The position numbers and the translations under genes are program-made. Shown piece by piece: positions 27,609 to 35,012 of a stretch of DNA of 42,386 nt; the first letter of the stretch is position 1; every line of letters begins with the position of its first letter. The stretch comes from Pseudoduganella sp. (GTDB lineage Bacteria > Pseudomonadota > Gammaproteobacteria > Burkholderiales > Burkholderiaceae_D), in assembly GCA_021323265.1 (NCBI GenBank), contig JAJTCO010000026.1:1-42386 (forward strand), in the 5' to 3' direction. The notes below the pieces were generated by a model. It was not told the origin of the DNA. It did no database searches and saw only the letters and a list, made by a program, of their open reading frames with translations.

Positions 27609-28124
27609 ATGAAACTTCGTTATTCCATCGCCGTCGGCTTGCCGCTGGTGAGCGCGTCGGCGATGGCGGCCGACCTGACCTTGAAATTCGACTTGCCGCA
27701 GCTGAACGTGGCCGAATACCACCGTCCCTACGTGGCAGCCTGGCTGGAGAATGCCGACCAGAAGGTGGTGACCAACCTGGCCGTGCTGTACGACGTGAAG
27801 AAGAAGGACAATGCCGGCGCCAAGTGGCTGAAGGACATGCGCCAGTGGTGGCGCAAGTCCGGCCGCGACGTGACCATGCCGATGGATGGCGTGAGCGGCG
27901 CGACGCGCGGCCCGGGCGAACACAGCTTGAGTTTCCCGGCCGCCAAGGAGGCGCTTGGGAAGCTGCCAGCGGGCAATTACCAGCTGGTCATCGAAGCGGC
28001 GCGCGAAGCGGGGGGCCGCGAGCTGGTCAAGGTGCCGGTGGCATGGCCGCCGAAGTCGGCGCAAGCCCTGTCCGCCAAGGGCAAGGAAGAGCTGGGCGAT
28101 GTGACCGTGCAAGTTAAACCATAA
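27609..28124 (+). CDS. DUF2271 periplasmic protein with ApbE flavinylation motif
   Basis: A 171-residue exported protein. The signal peptide ends at about 'SASAMAAD' (residues 1-20). The DUF2271 body includes 'LTLKFDLPQLNVAEYHRPYVA' and 'WWRKSGRDVTMPMDGVSGATR'. Residues 93-99, D-G-V-S-G-A-T, match the ApbE target motif DxxSGA(T/S) known from NqrC and RnfG, so T99 is the likely covalent FMN attachment site. ApbE itself is encoded two genes downstream. AAGGA precedes the ATG, and the gene is 9 nt from both neighbours. The predicted role is a flavin-bearing periplasmic electron carrier. Flavinylation is inferred from the motif and the neighbourhood. Confidence 0.88.
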   Translation: MKLRYSIAVGLPLVSASAMAADLTLKFDLPQLNVAEYHRPYVAAWLENADQKVVTNLAVLYDVKKKDNAGAKWLKDMRQWWRKSGRDVTMPMDGVSGATRGPGEHSLSFPAAKEALGKLPAGNYQLVIEAAREAGGRELVKVPVAWPPKSAQALSAKGKEELGDVTVQVKP

Positions 28125-28133
28125 GGACCAGCC

Positions 28134-28961
28134 ATGAAACTGACGAAAACCCTGATCGCGCTGGCACTGGCCGGCGCCGCCTTCAGCGCCCAGGCGCACA
28201 AGCCATGGCTGCTGCCATCGTCCTCGCTGGTCGATGCCAAGGAACCATGGGTCACCGTCGACGCCGCCATTTCGGAAGGCTTGTTCGACATCGACCACCA
28301 GCCGCTGAAGCTGGACGCCATCACGATCACCGGCCCGGATGGCGCCAAGGTGGACATGCAGAACGCCATGACGGGCCGCTTGCGCTCGACCTTCGACGTG
28401 AAGATGGCCAAGCCGGGCACCTACAAGATCGCGCTGGTAAACCAGTCGGTCATGGCCAGCTGGAAGGTCAACGGCGAAGTGAAGCGCTGGCGCGGCGCGG
28501 AGGCGGACCTGGCGGCCAATGTGCCGGCCAAGGCCGACGAGCTGACCGTGTCGCGCACGGCGAGCCGCCTGGAAACCTTCGTCAGCGCCAACAAGACCGA
28601 CGAGGCCGTGTTCAAGCCCACCGGCGTGGGCCTGGAACTGGTGCCGGTGACGCACCCGAACGACATGCGCGTGGGCGAACAGGCCACCTGGCGCTTCCTG
28701 CTGGATGGCAAGCCGGCGGCCAACCAGGCCTTCAGCCTGATCCCGGGCGGCGTGCGCTACCGCGGCACGCTGGGCGAGATCCGCCTCAGCACCGATGCCA
28801 AGGGCGAGATCAGCTTCAAGATTCCGGAAGCGGGCATGTACCTGGTGTCGAGCAGCTGGCCGGCCGCGGCCGCGCCGCAGCCGGGCCAGGCGCCGCAGCC
28901 GCGCGTGATGCCGCCGCGCCGCGTGACCTACGCGGCGACCGTGGAAGTGCTGCCGCAGTAA
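28134..28961 (+). CDS. DUF4198 periplasmic protein
   Basis: A 275-residue exported protein. The signal peptide is cut after 'AAFSAQA', leaving a mature N-terminus of H-K-P-W, typical of DUF4198, whose relatives include NikM-like metal-uptake components. An N-terminal histidine can bind metal through its amino group and ring, so a metal-binding role is plausible but unproven. The rest looks like two beta-sandwich domains ('DAITITGPDGAKVDM', 'GTYKIALVNQSVMASWKVNG', 'FKIPEAGMYLVSSSW'), with a Pro-rich loop near the end. It shares the operon with ApbE and DUF2271. Its stop codon is in the same frame as, and one codon before, the apbE start. Confidence 0.85.
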   Translation: MKLTKTLIALALAGAAFSAQAHKPWLLPSSSLVDAKEPWVTVDAAISEGLFDIDHQPLKLDAITITGPDGAKVDMQNAMTGRLRSTFDVKMAKPGTYKIALVNQSVMASWKVNGEVKRWRGAEADLAANVPAKADELTVSRTASRLETFVSANKTDEAVFKPTGVGLELVPVTHPNDMRVGEQATWRFLLDGKPAANQAFSLIPGGVRYRGTLGEIRLSTDAKGEISFKIPEAGMYLVSSSWPAAAAPQPGQAPQPRVMPPRRVTYAATVEVLPQ

Positions 28962-28964
28962 GCG

Positions 28965-29978
28965 ATGCGACGCGTCGTGCTGCCGCCCGCCATCTCCGCC
29001 CAAGCGCCGCCGGCAGGGGCACCGATCCTCGATTTCGGGGGCGCTTCGATGGGGACGACGTGGTCGGCGCGGGTGGCCGTGCCCGAGCGTTCGCGCGCCT
29101 CGGCCCTGCAGGACGGTCTGCAGCGCGAGCTGGACCAGGTGGTGGCCCAAATGAGCCACTGGGAACCGGGTTCCGACCTGGGCCGCTTCAACCGCGCCGG
29201 CGCCTGCACCTGGCATGCGCTGCCGGACGGCTTCTTCGCTGTGCTGCAGTACGCGCTGGGCGTGGCGCGCGAGACGGGCGGTGCCTGCGATCCCTGTGCC
29301 GGCGTGCTGGTGAACCTGTGGGGCTTCGGTCCCAGCGGCCGGCACGACGAAGCAGGCTTCGTGCCGCCCAGCGCGCGCGACGTTGCCACGGTGCGCGCCG
29401 GCATGGCCGGGCGCGTGGTGGAACTCGATCCGCCGCGCCAGCGCGCCTACCAGCCGGGCGGCGTGCAGCTGGACCTGTCGGCCGTGGCCAAGGGCTACGG
29501 CGTGGATCGCCTGGCGCATTACCTGGAAGGGCAGGGCTTGCAACACTACCTGGTCGAGGTGGGCGGTGAATTGCGTGGCGCAGGTTTCAAGCCGGACGGC
29601 CAGCCCTGGTGGGTGGCGCTGGAAGAACCGTTGGCCCCCGCGCCCGGCACGCAGATCGCCGTGGCGCTGCACGGGCTGGCGCTTGCCACCTCCGGCGACT
29701 ACCGCAAATATTTCATGCAGGACGCCACCAGGCGCCCGCACACGATCGACCCGCGCAGCGGCATGCCGGTCACCAACGCCCTGGCGGCGGTCACCGTGGT
29801 GCACGAGCGCGCCATGGCCGCCGATGCCTGGTCCACCGCCCTGACGGTGCTGGGCCCGCAGGAAGGCCTGGCGCTGGCTGAACGCAAGCAGCTGGCGGTG
29901 CGCTTCCTGCTGCGCGAAGGGAACGGGCTGCGCGAGATTCTCAGCAGCCGGTTCCAGAACATGCTTGACCAAGAATGA
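28965..29978 (+). CDS. apbE: FAD:protein FMN transferase ApbE
   Basis: A 337-residue flavin transferase that attaches FMN from FAD to a Thr or Ser of target proteins. Hallmarks are 'GGASMGTTWSARV' near the N-terminus, 'LDLSAVAKGYGVDRLAHYL', 'EVGGELRGAG', 'HTIDPRSGMPVTNALAAVTV' and 'AMAADAWSTAL'. Unlike most periplasmic ApbE proteins it has no signal peptide or lipobox: the start is fixed by an in-frame stop two codons upstream (TAA-GCG-ATG). It may therefore act in the cytoplasm before its partner is exported, or depend on another route. It overlaps the flavoreductase by 4 nt (ATGA). The obvious substrate is the DUF2271 protein of the same operon. Confidence 0.93.
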   Translation: MRRVVLPPAISAQAPPAGAPILDFGGASMGTTWSARVAVPERSRASALQDGLQRELDQVVAQMSHWEPGSDLGRFNRAGACTWHALPDGFFAVLQYALGVARETGGACDPCAGVLVNLWGFGPSGRHDEAGFVPPSARDVATVRAGMAGRVVELDPPRQRAYQPGGVQLDLSAVAKGYGVDRLAHYLEGQGLQHYLVEVGGELRGAGFKPDGQPWWVALEEPLAPAPGTQIAVALHGLALATSGDYRKYFMQDATRRPHTIDPRSGMPVTNALAAVTVVHERAMAADAWSTALTVLGPQEGLALAERKQLAVRFLLREGNGLREILSSRFQNMLDQE

Positions 29979-31342
29979 TCCTGACCAACGACCCCACCCG
30001 CCTCGGCCTGAGCGCCGCCCTGTTTGCCGGCTATGGCATCGTCTGCCTGCTGCCCTGGCTGCGCGCGCGCCGTGCGCGCAGGGCGGCGCAGGCCGCGCGC
30101 GCGGCCGCCGGCGACGCGCCGTGGCTGGTGGCCTATGCCAGCCAGACCGGCAGCGCCGAACTGCTGGCGCGCCAGACCAGCGAAACGCTGCGCGTGGCGG
30201 GCATCCCGCACCACCTGTGCGAATTCGACGAACTCGATGCCGCGACGCTGCAATCGGCCGAGCGCATCCTGTTCCTGACCTCGACCTATGGCGAAGGCGA
30301 TCCGCCCGATGCGGCGGCGCGCTTCGCGCAGCGCCTGATGGCGCGCAGCGACCTGGCCCTGGGCCAGCTGCATTACGCGGTGCTGGCGCTGGGCGACAGC
30401 GCCTACGGCAGCTTCTGCGGCTTCGGCCGCGCGCTGGACGCCTGGCTGGCCGCGCGCGGCGCCCAGGCCCTGTTCCCGCGCGTGGAAGTGGACCGCAGCG
30501 CGGCGCCGGCCATTGCCGCCTGGCGCCAGCAACTGAGCCACCTGGCCGGCACCAGCGACGCCCCGGACTGGGACGCGCCCGCCTTCGAGGACTGGCGCCT
30601 GGCCGCGCGCCGCCAACTGAACCCGGGCAGCGCCGGCGCACCGATCTACCACCTGGAGCTGGCGCCGGCCGCCGCCAGCGCGCTGCCCGCGTGGCAGTCG
30701 GGCGACCTGGTGCAGGTGGCCGCGCCGGCCGACCCCGAGCGCCCGCGCGAATACTCGATCGCCTCGATCCCGGCCGATGGCCGCGTGCACCTGCTGGTGC
30801 GCCTGCACCGGCACGGCGACGGCAGCCACGGCCTGGCTTCCGGCTGGCTCACGCAGCAAGCGGAAGAGGGCAGCACGCTGCGCCTGCGCTTGCGCGCGCA
30901 CCGCCGTTTCCGGTTGGAAGGCAATGCCGGACGGCCGCTGATCCTGATTGGCAACGGCAGTGGCATTGCCGGCCTGCGCGGCCACCTGAAGGCGCGTGCC
31001 GCCGCCGGCCAGGCGCGCAACTGGCTGCTGTTCGGCGAGCGCGACCCGGCGCACGACGCCTTCTACCATGCGGAACTGGAAGCCTGGCAACGCGACGGCC
31101 TGCTGCCGCGCCTGGACCTGGCCTGGTCGCGCGGCCCGCAGGGCAAGGAATACGTGCAGGACATCCTGCTGCGCCGCGCCGACGCCCTGCGCGCCTGGGT
31201 CGACGAAGGCGCCGCGATCTATGTGTGCGGCAGCCTGGACGGCATGGCCGCCGGCGTGGACCAGGTGCTCACGCAAGTGTTCGGCAGCGCCTTCATGGCC
31301 GAGATGGCCAGCGCCGGCCGCTACCGCCGCGACGTGTACTGA
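29975..31342 (+). CDS. Membrane-anchored flavodoxin–ferredoxin-NADP reductase fusion (CysJ-like)
   Basis: A 455-residue protein. One N-terminal membrane helix (about 9-28) is followed by 'RARRARR', which places the C-terminal part in the cytoplasm. Next is a flavodoxin domain (about 48-185; 'YASQTGSAELLA', 'LTSTYGEGDPPD', 'LGDSAYGSFCGFG'), then an FAD/NAD(P)H reductase module ('REYSIASIP', 'ILIGNGSGIAGLRGHL', 'WLLFGERDP', 'IYVCGSLDGMAAGV'). The connecting domain is short compared with CysJ. It should carry electrons from NAD(P)H through FAD and FMN to a membrane partner, most simply the PepSY protein of the same operon. It is not an assimilatory sulfite reductase subunit by context: no cysI is near. 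Confidence 0.9.
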   Translation: MILTNDPTRLGLSAALFAGYGIVCLLPWLRARRARRAAQAARAAAGDAPWLVAYASQTGSAELLARQTSETLRVAGIPHHLCEFDELDAATLQSAERILFLTSTYGEGDPPDAAARFAQRLMARSDLALGQLHYAVLALGDSAYGSFCGFGRALDAWLAARGAQALFPRVEVDRSAAPAIAAWRQQLSHLAGTSDAPDWDAPAFEDWRLAARRQLNPGSAGAPIYHLELAPAAASALPAWQSGDLVQVAAPADPERPREYSIASIPADGRVHLLVRLHRHGDGSHGLASGWLTQQAEEGSTLRLRLRAHRRFRLEGNAGRPLILIGNGSGIAGLRGHLKARAAAGQARNWLLFGERDPAHDAFYHAELEAWQRDGLLPRLDLAWSRGPQGKEYVQDILLRRADALRAWVDEGAAIYVCGSLDGMAAGVDQVLTQVFGSAFMAEMASAGRYRRDVY

Positions 31343-31343
31343 T

Positions 31344-31410
31344 AAAAATCGGGGACGTAACACGTTTTTCGCCGCTGGCGAAAAAACGTGTTACGTCCCC
31401 GATTTTTTTT
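31344..31410. terminator. Long near-perfect inverted repeat acting as bidirectional terminator
   Basis: The left arm 31344-31373 and right arm 31377-31407 are complementary over about 30 bp with one extra A, separated by GCT. The hairpin begins with five A and ends with eight T, so it can stop both the flavoreductase operon and the convergent DUF2325 operon. The arm contains GGGGACGTAACACG. The great length is unusual for a plain terminator and suggests a dispersed repeat element reused here. Confidence 0.8.
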
Positions 31411-31412
31411 GA

Positions 31413-32591
31413 CTATTGCGGTTCGAGGGCGCGCTGCAGGGTGGTGACGCTGGGGTTGTCGACGAAGATGCAGCGTTTCTGGTGGCGCTTGCAGAAGTCC
31501 TTCACGCGCCAGTAGGCGCTGTGGCTGATGCAGGCGGTCTGGCAGATCACCAGGTCGGCGGCGGCCATGCTGCTTTCGAGGCGGGCCACGTTGTCTTCCA
31601 GGCCGCCGTCGTGGTGCAGGAACTCGGCACCGGCTTCTTCGATCACGGCGCGGTAGCCGGCCACGTTGCCGGTGCGGCCGCCCACGCACAGCACGCGCTC
31701 GGCCAGCAGGCCGTGCAGGGTGATGCGCTGCGCCGCAGCTGCCTGGGTGGCGGGCGCGGAGGCGACGGCGGCGAGGGCGCTGCGGGCGTCGGCCAGCTGG
31801 CGTTCGAGCGCGCTGCGCTGCGCTGCCGCGTCGGCGCGCAAGGCATGGATGCGCTGTTCGGTCTGGGCCAGCTGACGCGCCAGGCGCTCGCGGCTGGCCA
31901 GGCCGGGGATGGTGGCGTGCAATGCTTCCAGCTGGTGGCGCTGCGAGGCGATCACGCTGTCGCGCCCGACCAGCTGGGCGCGCAACTGCATCAGCGTGGC
32001 GCCATGCTGCTCCTGCTCGGCGTGGCGTTCGGCCTGCCAGGCGGCGCTGCGCAGCTGCAGGCGCGCCAGTTCGCGTTCCAGCGCGGCATTGGCCTGCTCC
32101 AGCGCCTGCAGGCGGCCCATGTCGGCGCGCGTGGCGGCGCCGGCCTGGTGCTGGATCATGTGCAGGTCGCGGCACATGCGCTCTTGGAGTTCAAGCGTGC
32201 AGTGCGGATGGCTGAGGCCGGCCCAGAACGGGCCGGGCACGTCGCCGCTGGCGACGGCGGCCAGCCACAGCGCCTCCAGCGCCGCGGCGTCGCGCGCGCC
32301 GCGAAAGCGCTGCACCACGGCAGCGTAGCGGCGCTCCAGTTCCTTCTGCACGGCTTCGGCAATCCGGTTGCGCTGTCCGCACTCGCTGACGGCGCCCACG
32401 TGCACTTCGTAGTCGTCGGCCAGGACCTTGCCGCCCACGGCCTTGGTCACGATCTTGCGCAGCACGCCCAGCGGCAGGCCGACCCCCACCAGGGGGCAGT
32501 GGCAGGTGTGCGGCAGGTCCCAGATGCGGCGGCGGCGCAGCGGTTCGGCGGCGGCCGGGCAGGACGCCGGGTCCTTGTGCTTGTCGCACAT
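31413..32591 (-). CDS. DUF2325 domain protein with Cys/His-rich N-terminus
   Basis: A 392-residue cytoplasmic protein. The N-terminus is rich in metal-type ligands ('MCDKHKDPASC', 'LPHTCHCPLVGVG'). A long helical, probably coiled-coil region runs from about 150 to 285. The C-terminal 95 residues are DUF2325 ('VLCVGGRTGNVAGYRAVIEE', 'HHDGGLEDN', 'DLVICQTACISHSAYWRVK', 'CIFVDNPSV'), which looks like a Rossmann-like domain of unknown function. It is the last gene of a Fur-controlled unit headed by hemP, so a role in iron or heme handling is inferred from context. Its end is 2 nt from the inverted repeat. Confidence 0.88.
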   Translation of the reverse strand: MCDKHKDPASCPAAAEPLRRRRIWDLPHTCHCPLVGVGLPLGVLRKIVTKAVGGKVLADDYEVHVGAVSECGQRNRIAEAVQKELERRYAAVVQRFRGARDAAALEALWLAAVASGDVPGPFWAGLSHPHCTLELQERMCRDLHMIQHQAGAATRADMGRLQALEQANAALERELARLQLRSAAWQAERHAEQEQHGATLMQLRAQLVGRDSVIASQRHQLEALHATIPGLASRERLARQLAQTEQRIHALRADAAAQRSALERQLADARSALAAVASAPATQAAAAQRITLHGLLAERVLCVGGRTGNVAGYRAVIEEAGAEFLHHDGGLEDNVARLESSMAAADLVICQTACISHSAYWRVKDFCKRHQKRCIFVDNPSVTTLQRALEPQ

Positions 32592-32598
32592 GGCAGCC

Positions 32599-32931
32599 TC
32601 AGGCGGCGAGCGGGGCGGGACGGGGGCGGCCGATCAGGCGCGCCAGGAAACTGGCGCGTTCCTGCGGCGGGCGCGCTTGCTCGACCACGGCGGCCCACTG
32701 TTCGCACAGCTGCTGGCAGGTGGCGCGCAGCACGGGCGCAAGCTCGGGCAGGGCGGACAGGGCTTTCAGGTGGCGTTCGATGACGGAAGCGAGCTTGACA
32801 CAGCCGCCTTCCGTGGCCGCGTTGGCCGTGTAGTGGGACATCAGGTGCAGCACGGCGGACAACATCAGCTCCGGGTGCTGGGCGGCAGCCGGCTGGGTCT
32901 GGAAGATCGGGTCGTTGCGGTCGATGGCCAT
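32599..32931 (-). CDS. Unknown protein of the hemP–DUF2325 unit
   Basis: A 110-residue mostly helical soluble protein, not recognised. It has three cysteines and a cluster 'LMSHYTANAATEGGCVKLASVIERHL'. The ATG at 32929-32931 follows GGAG by 6 nt; a TTG four codons earlier would overlap that ribosome site and was rejected. It lies 7 nt upstream of the DUF2325 gene and about 70 nt downstream of hemP, so it belongs to the same iron-controlled operon. Confidence 0.78.
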   Translation of the reverse strand: MAIDRNDPIFQTQPAAAQHPELMLSAVLHLMSHYTANAATEGGCVKLASVIERHLKALSALPELAPVLRATCQQLCEQWAAVVEQARPPQERASFLARLIGRPRPAPLAA

Positions 32932-33003
32932 GAATCGCTCCAAGAGTTCGGGGAGGGCTGGCTACCGCAGGTCACGGCTGGCTGGCGATTGGGGAGGGGG
33001 GCC

Positions 33004-33204
33004 TCAGGCAGTGAGGATCAGCTTGTTCAACTGCGTGATGCGAAGACGGTAGATGCGCCCGGCATGCTCGATTTCCACTTCGCGCTGGTCCTGCATCAGA
33101 CCGGCGGTGGTGAAGCGGCGCAGCGGTTGGCTGGCTTGGGGCGCGGTCGGGGCAGGAGCCGCGGCGGCGGCGGGTGTGGCGGCGGTGGTGGGCAAGGTGT
33201 GCAT
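33004..33204 (-). CDS. hemP: Hemin uptake protein HemP
   Basis: A 66-residue protein. The C-terminal 35 residues carry the HemP/HmuP signature: 'EIEHAGRIYRLRITQLNKLILTA'-like, with the invariant 'G..Y.LR.T…KLILT' pattern. The N-terminal 27 residues are a low-complexity Ala/Pro/Thr stretch. HmuP in betaproteobacteria and rhizobia is linked to heme uptake and to activation of heme-receptor expression. GAGGA precedes the ATG. A near-consensus promoter with a Fur box lies directly upstream. No hemin ABC transporter or receptor accompanies it here; the neighbours are the small unknown gene and DUF2325. Confidence 0.9.
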   Translation of the reverse strand: MHTLPTTAATPAAAAAPAPTAPQASQPLRRFTTAGLMQDQREVEIEHAGRIYRLRITQLNKLILTA

Positions 33205-33219
33205 TGTTCTTTTTCCTCA

Positions 33220-33238
33220 AATAAGAATGATTCGCATT
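33220..33238. promoter_or_regulatory. Fur box upstream of hemP
   Basis: AATAAGAATGATTCGCATT is a good Fur-box match; on the minus strand TGCGAAT-C-ATTCTTA follows the 7-1-7 layout. It lies just downstream of the -10 of the hemP promoter, over the expected start point, where bound Fur would block transcription. Confidence 0.8.
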
Positions 33239-33241
33239 TGC

Positions 33242-33270
33242 ATTATGCGCACACGGCCAATGCTTGTCAA
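33242..33270 (-). promoter_or_regulatory. Promoter of the hemP operon
   Basis: On the minus strand: a perfect TTGACA (33270-33265), a 17-bp spacer, then CATAAT (33247-33242). It is the strongest promoter match seen in the window, fitting a gene held off by Fur. Confidence 0.85.
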
Positions 33271-33295
33271 ATAAATTAAACAGAAGATAGTCACC

Positions 33296-33322
33296 AAAAA
33301 AAAAGGCCCGCCGAAGCGGGCC
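33296..33322 (-). terminator. Terminator of the Crp/Fnr regulator gene
   Basis: On the minus strand: GGCCCGC-TTCG-GCGGGCC (33322-33305) with a UUCG tetraloop, followed by nine T. It lies 22 nt past the regulator stop. Confidence 0.93.
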
Positions 33323-33344
33323 AAAGCTGGGTGAGTAGTACTCT

Positions 33345-34157
33345 TTACAAGGTCGCCAGCAGCGGTACCGTCGCTTCCGCGGCGGCCGCCTTGGCGCGCG
33401 CGGGCAGCTTGCTGCGCGTGCGCGAGGGCGGCAGGCGGCGCAGCGACTTCAGGGCGTCGGCATCCTTGATGCCGATGGTGCGCTGGTCCACGCTGATCAG
33501 ACCTATTTCATTGAAGGCCGACAGGGTACGGCTGACGGTTTCCAGTGTCAGGCCGAGGTAGCTGCCGATCTCGTGGCGCGTCATGCGCAAGTTGAACAGC
33601 TTGCTTGAATACCCCATCTGCGAAAAGCGTTCCGACAGCGTGACCAGGAAACGCGCCACGCGCGCTTCGGCGCTCAGCGCACCGAGCATGCCGATCATGG
33701 CTTGCTCGCGCACCAGTTCCCGGCTCATCACGCCGTACATCATGTTCTCCAGCTCCACGTGGGTGCGGCCCAGCGTGGTCAGCTTCTTGAACGGCAGCAG
33801 TACCAGGTCGCAGTCCGACAAGGCCACCGCTTCCGACGAATACGTCTTGTTGTGGATGCCGTCGACCCCCATCAGGTCGCCCTTCATCGGGAAGGCCAGC
33901 ACTTGCTCGTTGCCGAACTCGTCGATCAGCACCGTTTTCAGGAAACCGGAATTGACCACGTACAGCATGTCGAACGGCTGGCCGATCGTATGCACGCGCT
34001 GGCCGGTCTTGAACTGCACATGCTGGAACAGCAGCTCTTCCGAATTGATGGAAATCGGCGGCAGGTGCAGCAGGTCGCACACTTCTTTGAGGTTGGACCA
34101 CAAACGACCTTGCCGTTGCCGGCCGGCCTCATGGGACACGGGTTGCGTTGAGAGCAT
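33345..34157 (-). CDS. Crp/Fnr family transcriptional regulator (FNR-like DNA reader, no Fe-S cysteines)
   Basis: A 270-residue regulator. The N-terminal cyclic-nucleotide-type beta barrel runs about 40-155 ('GQPFDMLYVVNSGFLKTVLIDEFGNEQVLAFPMKGDLMG'). A dimer helix follows, then a winged helix with recognition helix 'LTLETVSRTL', which carries the E--SR pattern of FNR proteins and so predicts binding to TTGAT-N4-ATCAA. Only one cysteine (C27) lies in the N-terminal region and C115 is the other, so a 4Fe-4S oxygen sensor is unlikely; a different signal or redox input is expected. A basic Ala/Arg tail is extra. AGGAG precedes the ATG. A perfect FNR box lies 1.4 kb away, upstream of the usp gene. 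Confidence 0.9.
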   Translation of the reverse strand: MLSTQPVSHEAGRQRQGRLWSNLKEVCDLLHLPPISINSEELLFQHVQFKTGQRVHTIGQPFDMLYVVNSGFLKTVLIDEFGNEQVLAFPMKGDLMGVDGIHNKTYSSEAVALSDCDLVLLPFKKLTTLGRTHVELENMMYGVMSRELVREQAMIGMLGALSAEARVARFLVTLSERFSQMGYSSKLFNLRMTRHEIGSYLGLTLETVSRTLSAFNEIGLISVDQRTIGIKDADALKSLRRLPPSRTRSKLPARAKAAAAEATVPLLATL

Positions 34158-34293
34158 GCTGATCTCCTGGTTCCCAAACGGAATGGTTTCAGTATGCCAA
34201 GCTGATTGTGGGAAATATATCAGTCGTTGCTGAATATACCCGTAGGAGGTGAGAGGGGTGCTGTAGGAATTATCCTAACGCTAATATTGTCGA

Positions 34294-34938
34294 TCATGCC
34301 TTGAAGGGCGTCAGCAGTTTGTGCGCCACGGCGTACTGCACCATTTCCGAGAGCGAGGCCATGCCCATTTTCTGCATGATGCGGGTCTTGTGGGTGCTGA
34401 CGGTTTTCACGCTCAGGTGCAGGCCGTTGGCAATTTCGGTGATGGATTTTCCCGACACGAGCAGGGAAAAGACTTCGAACTCGCGGTCCGAGAGCTGTTT
34501 GTGGAGCAGCGTTTCGGCCGGCTGCATGATGTTGAGGGCCAGCTGTTCCGCCACTTCGGTGGAAATGTAGGGGCGGCCGGAGGCGACCTTGCGGATGGCG
34601 CCCACGAGCTGGGTGCCGGCACTTTCCTTGGTCAGGTAGCCCTGCGCGCCGGCGCGGATGGCGCGCACGGCATACTGCTCTTCCTCGTGCATGGTGAGGA
34701 TGAGGATGGCAAGCTTGGGCGATTCGCTGCGGATCTGGCGGATCAGGTCGACGCCGCTGCGCCCGGGCATGGACAGGTCGAGCAGCAGCAGGTCAAAGCC
34801 GCCCTGGCGGATGTGGGCGAGGACTTCGAAGCCGTCGATGGCTTCGCCTACGATGTCAATGTCAGGGGCCCCGTCGAGAATGCGCTTGAGGCCTTCGCGC
34901 ATGATGGTGTGGTCGTCTGCGATGACAATTCGAATCAT
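34294..34938 (-). CDS. NarL/FixJ-type response regulator
   Basis: A 214-residue response regulator. The receiver domain has D8/D9, the phospho-acceptor D54 ('DLLLLDLSMPGRSG') and K104 ('GYLTKES'). A LuxR-type helix-turn-helix is at the C-terminus ('LSDREFEVFSLLVSGKSITEIANGLHLSVKTVSTHK'). GAGGAAC precedes the ATG. No histidine kinase lies next to it in the window, so its partner is encoded elsewhere. It sits between the FNR-like regulator and the universal stress gene, all on the minus strand, suggesting a redox or oxygen theme. Confidence 0.93.
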   Translation of the reverse strand: MIRIVIADDHTIMREGLKRILDGAPDIDIVGEAIDGFEVLAHIRQGGFDLLLLDLSMPGRSGVDLIRQIRSESPKLAILILTMHEEEQYAVRAIRAGAQGYLTKESAGTQLVGAIRKVASGRPYISTEVAEQLALNIMQPAETLLHKQLSDREFEVFSLLVSGKSITEIANGLHLSVKTVSTHKTRIMQKMGMASLSEMVQYAVAHKLLTPFKA

Positions 34939-35012
34939 AGTTCCTCAAAACAGTTAGCAAATCGTGGCACCCCGCGCCGGACCGGCCGGCGCGGGTGGTT
35001 CCGCCAGGCGCT

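Noticed and set aside
26946..30641. 1231-residue open frame on the minus strand opposite the PepSY–ApbE operon
   Set aside because: Arg/Ala/His-rich shadow of five well-supported genes; no recognisable domain.
29975..31342. Assimilatory sulfite reductase flavoprotein CysJ
   Set aside because: It has an N-terminal membrane anchor and a short connecting domain, lies in an ApbE/PepSY operon, and has no cysI beside it.
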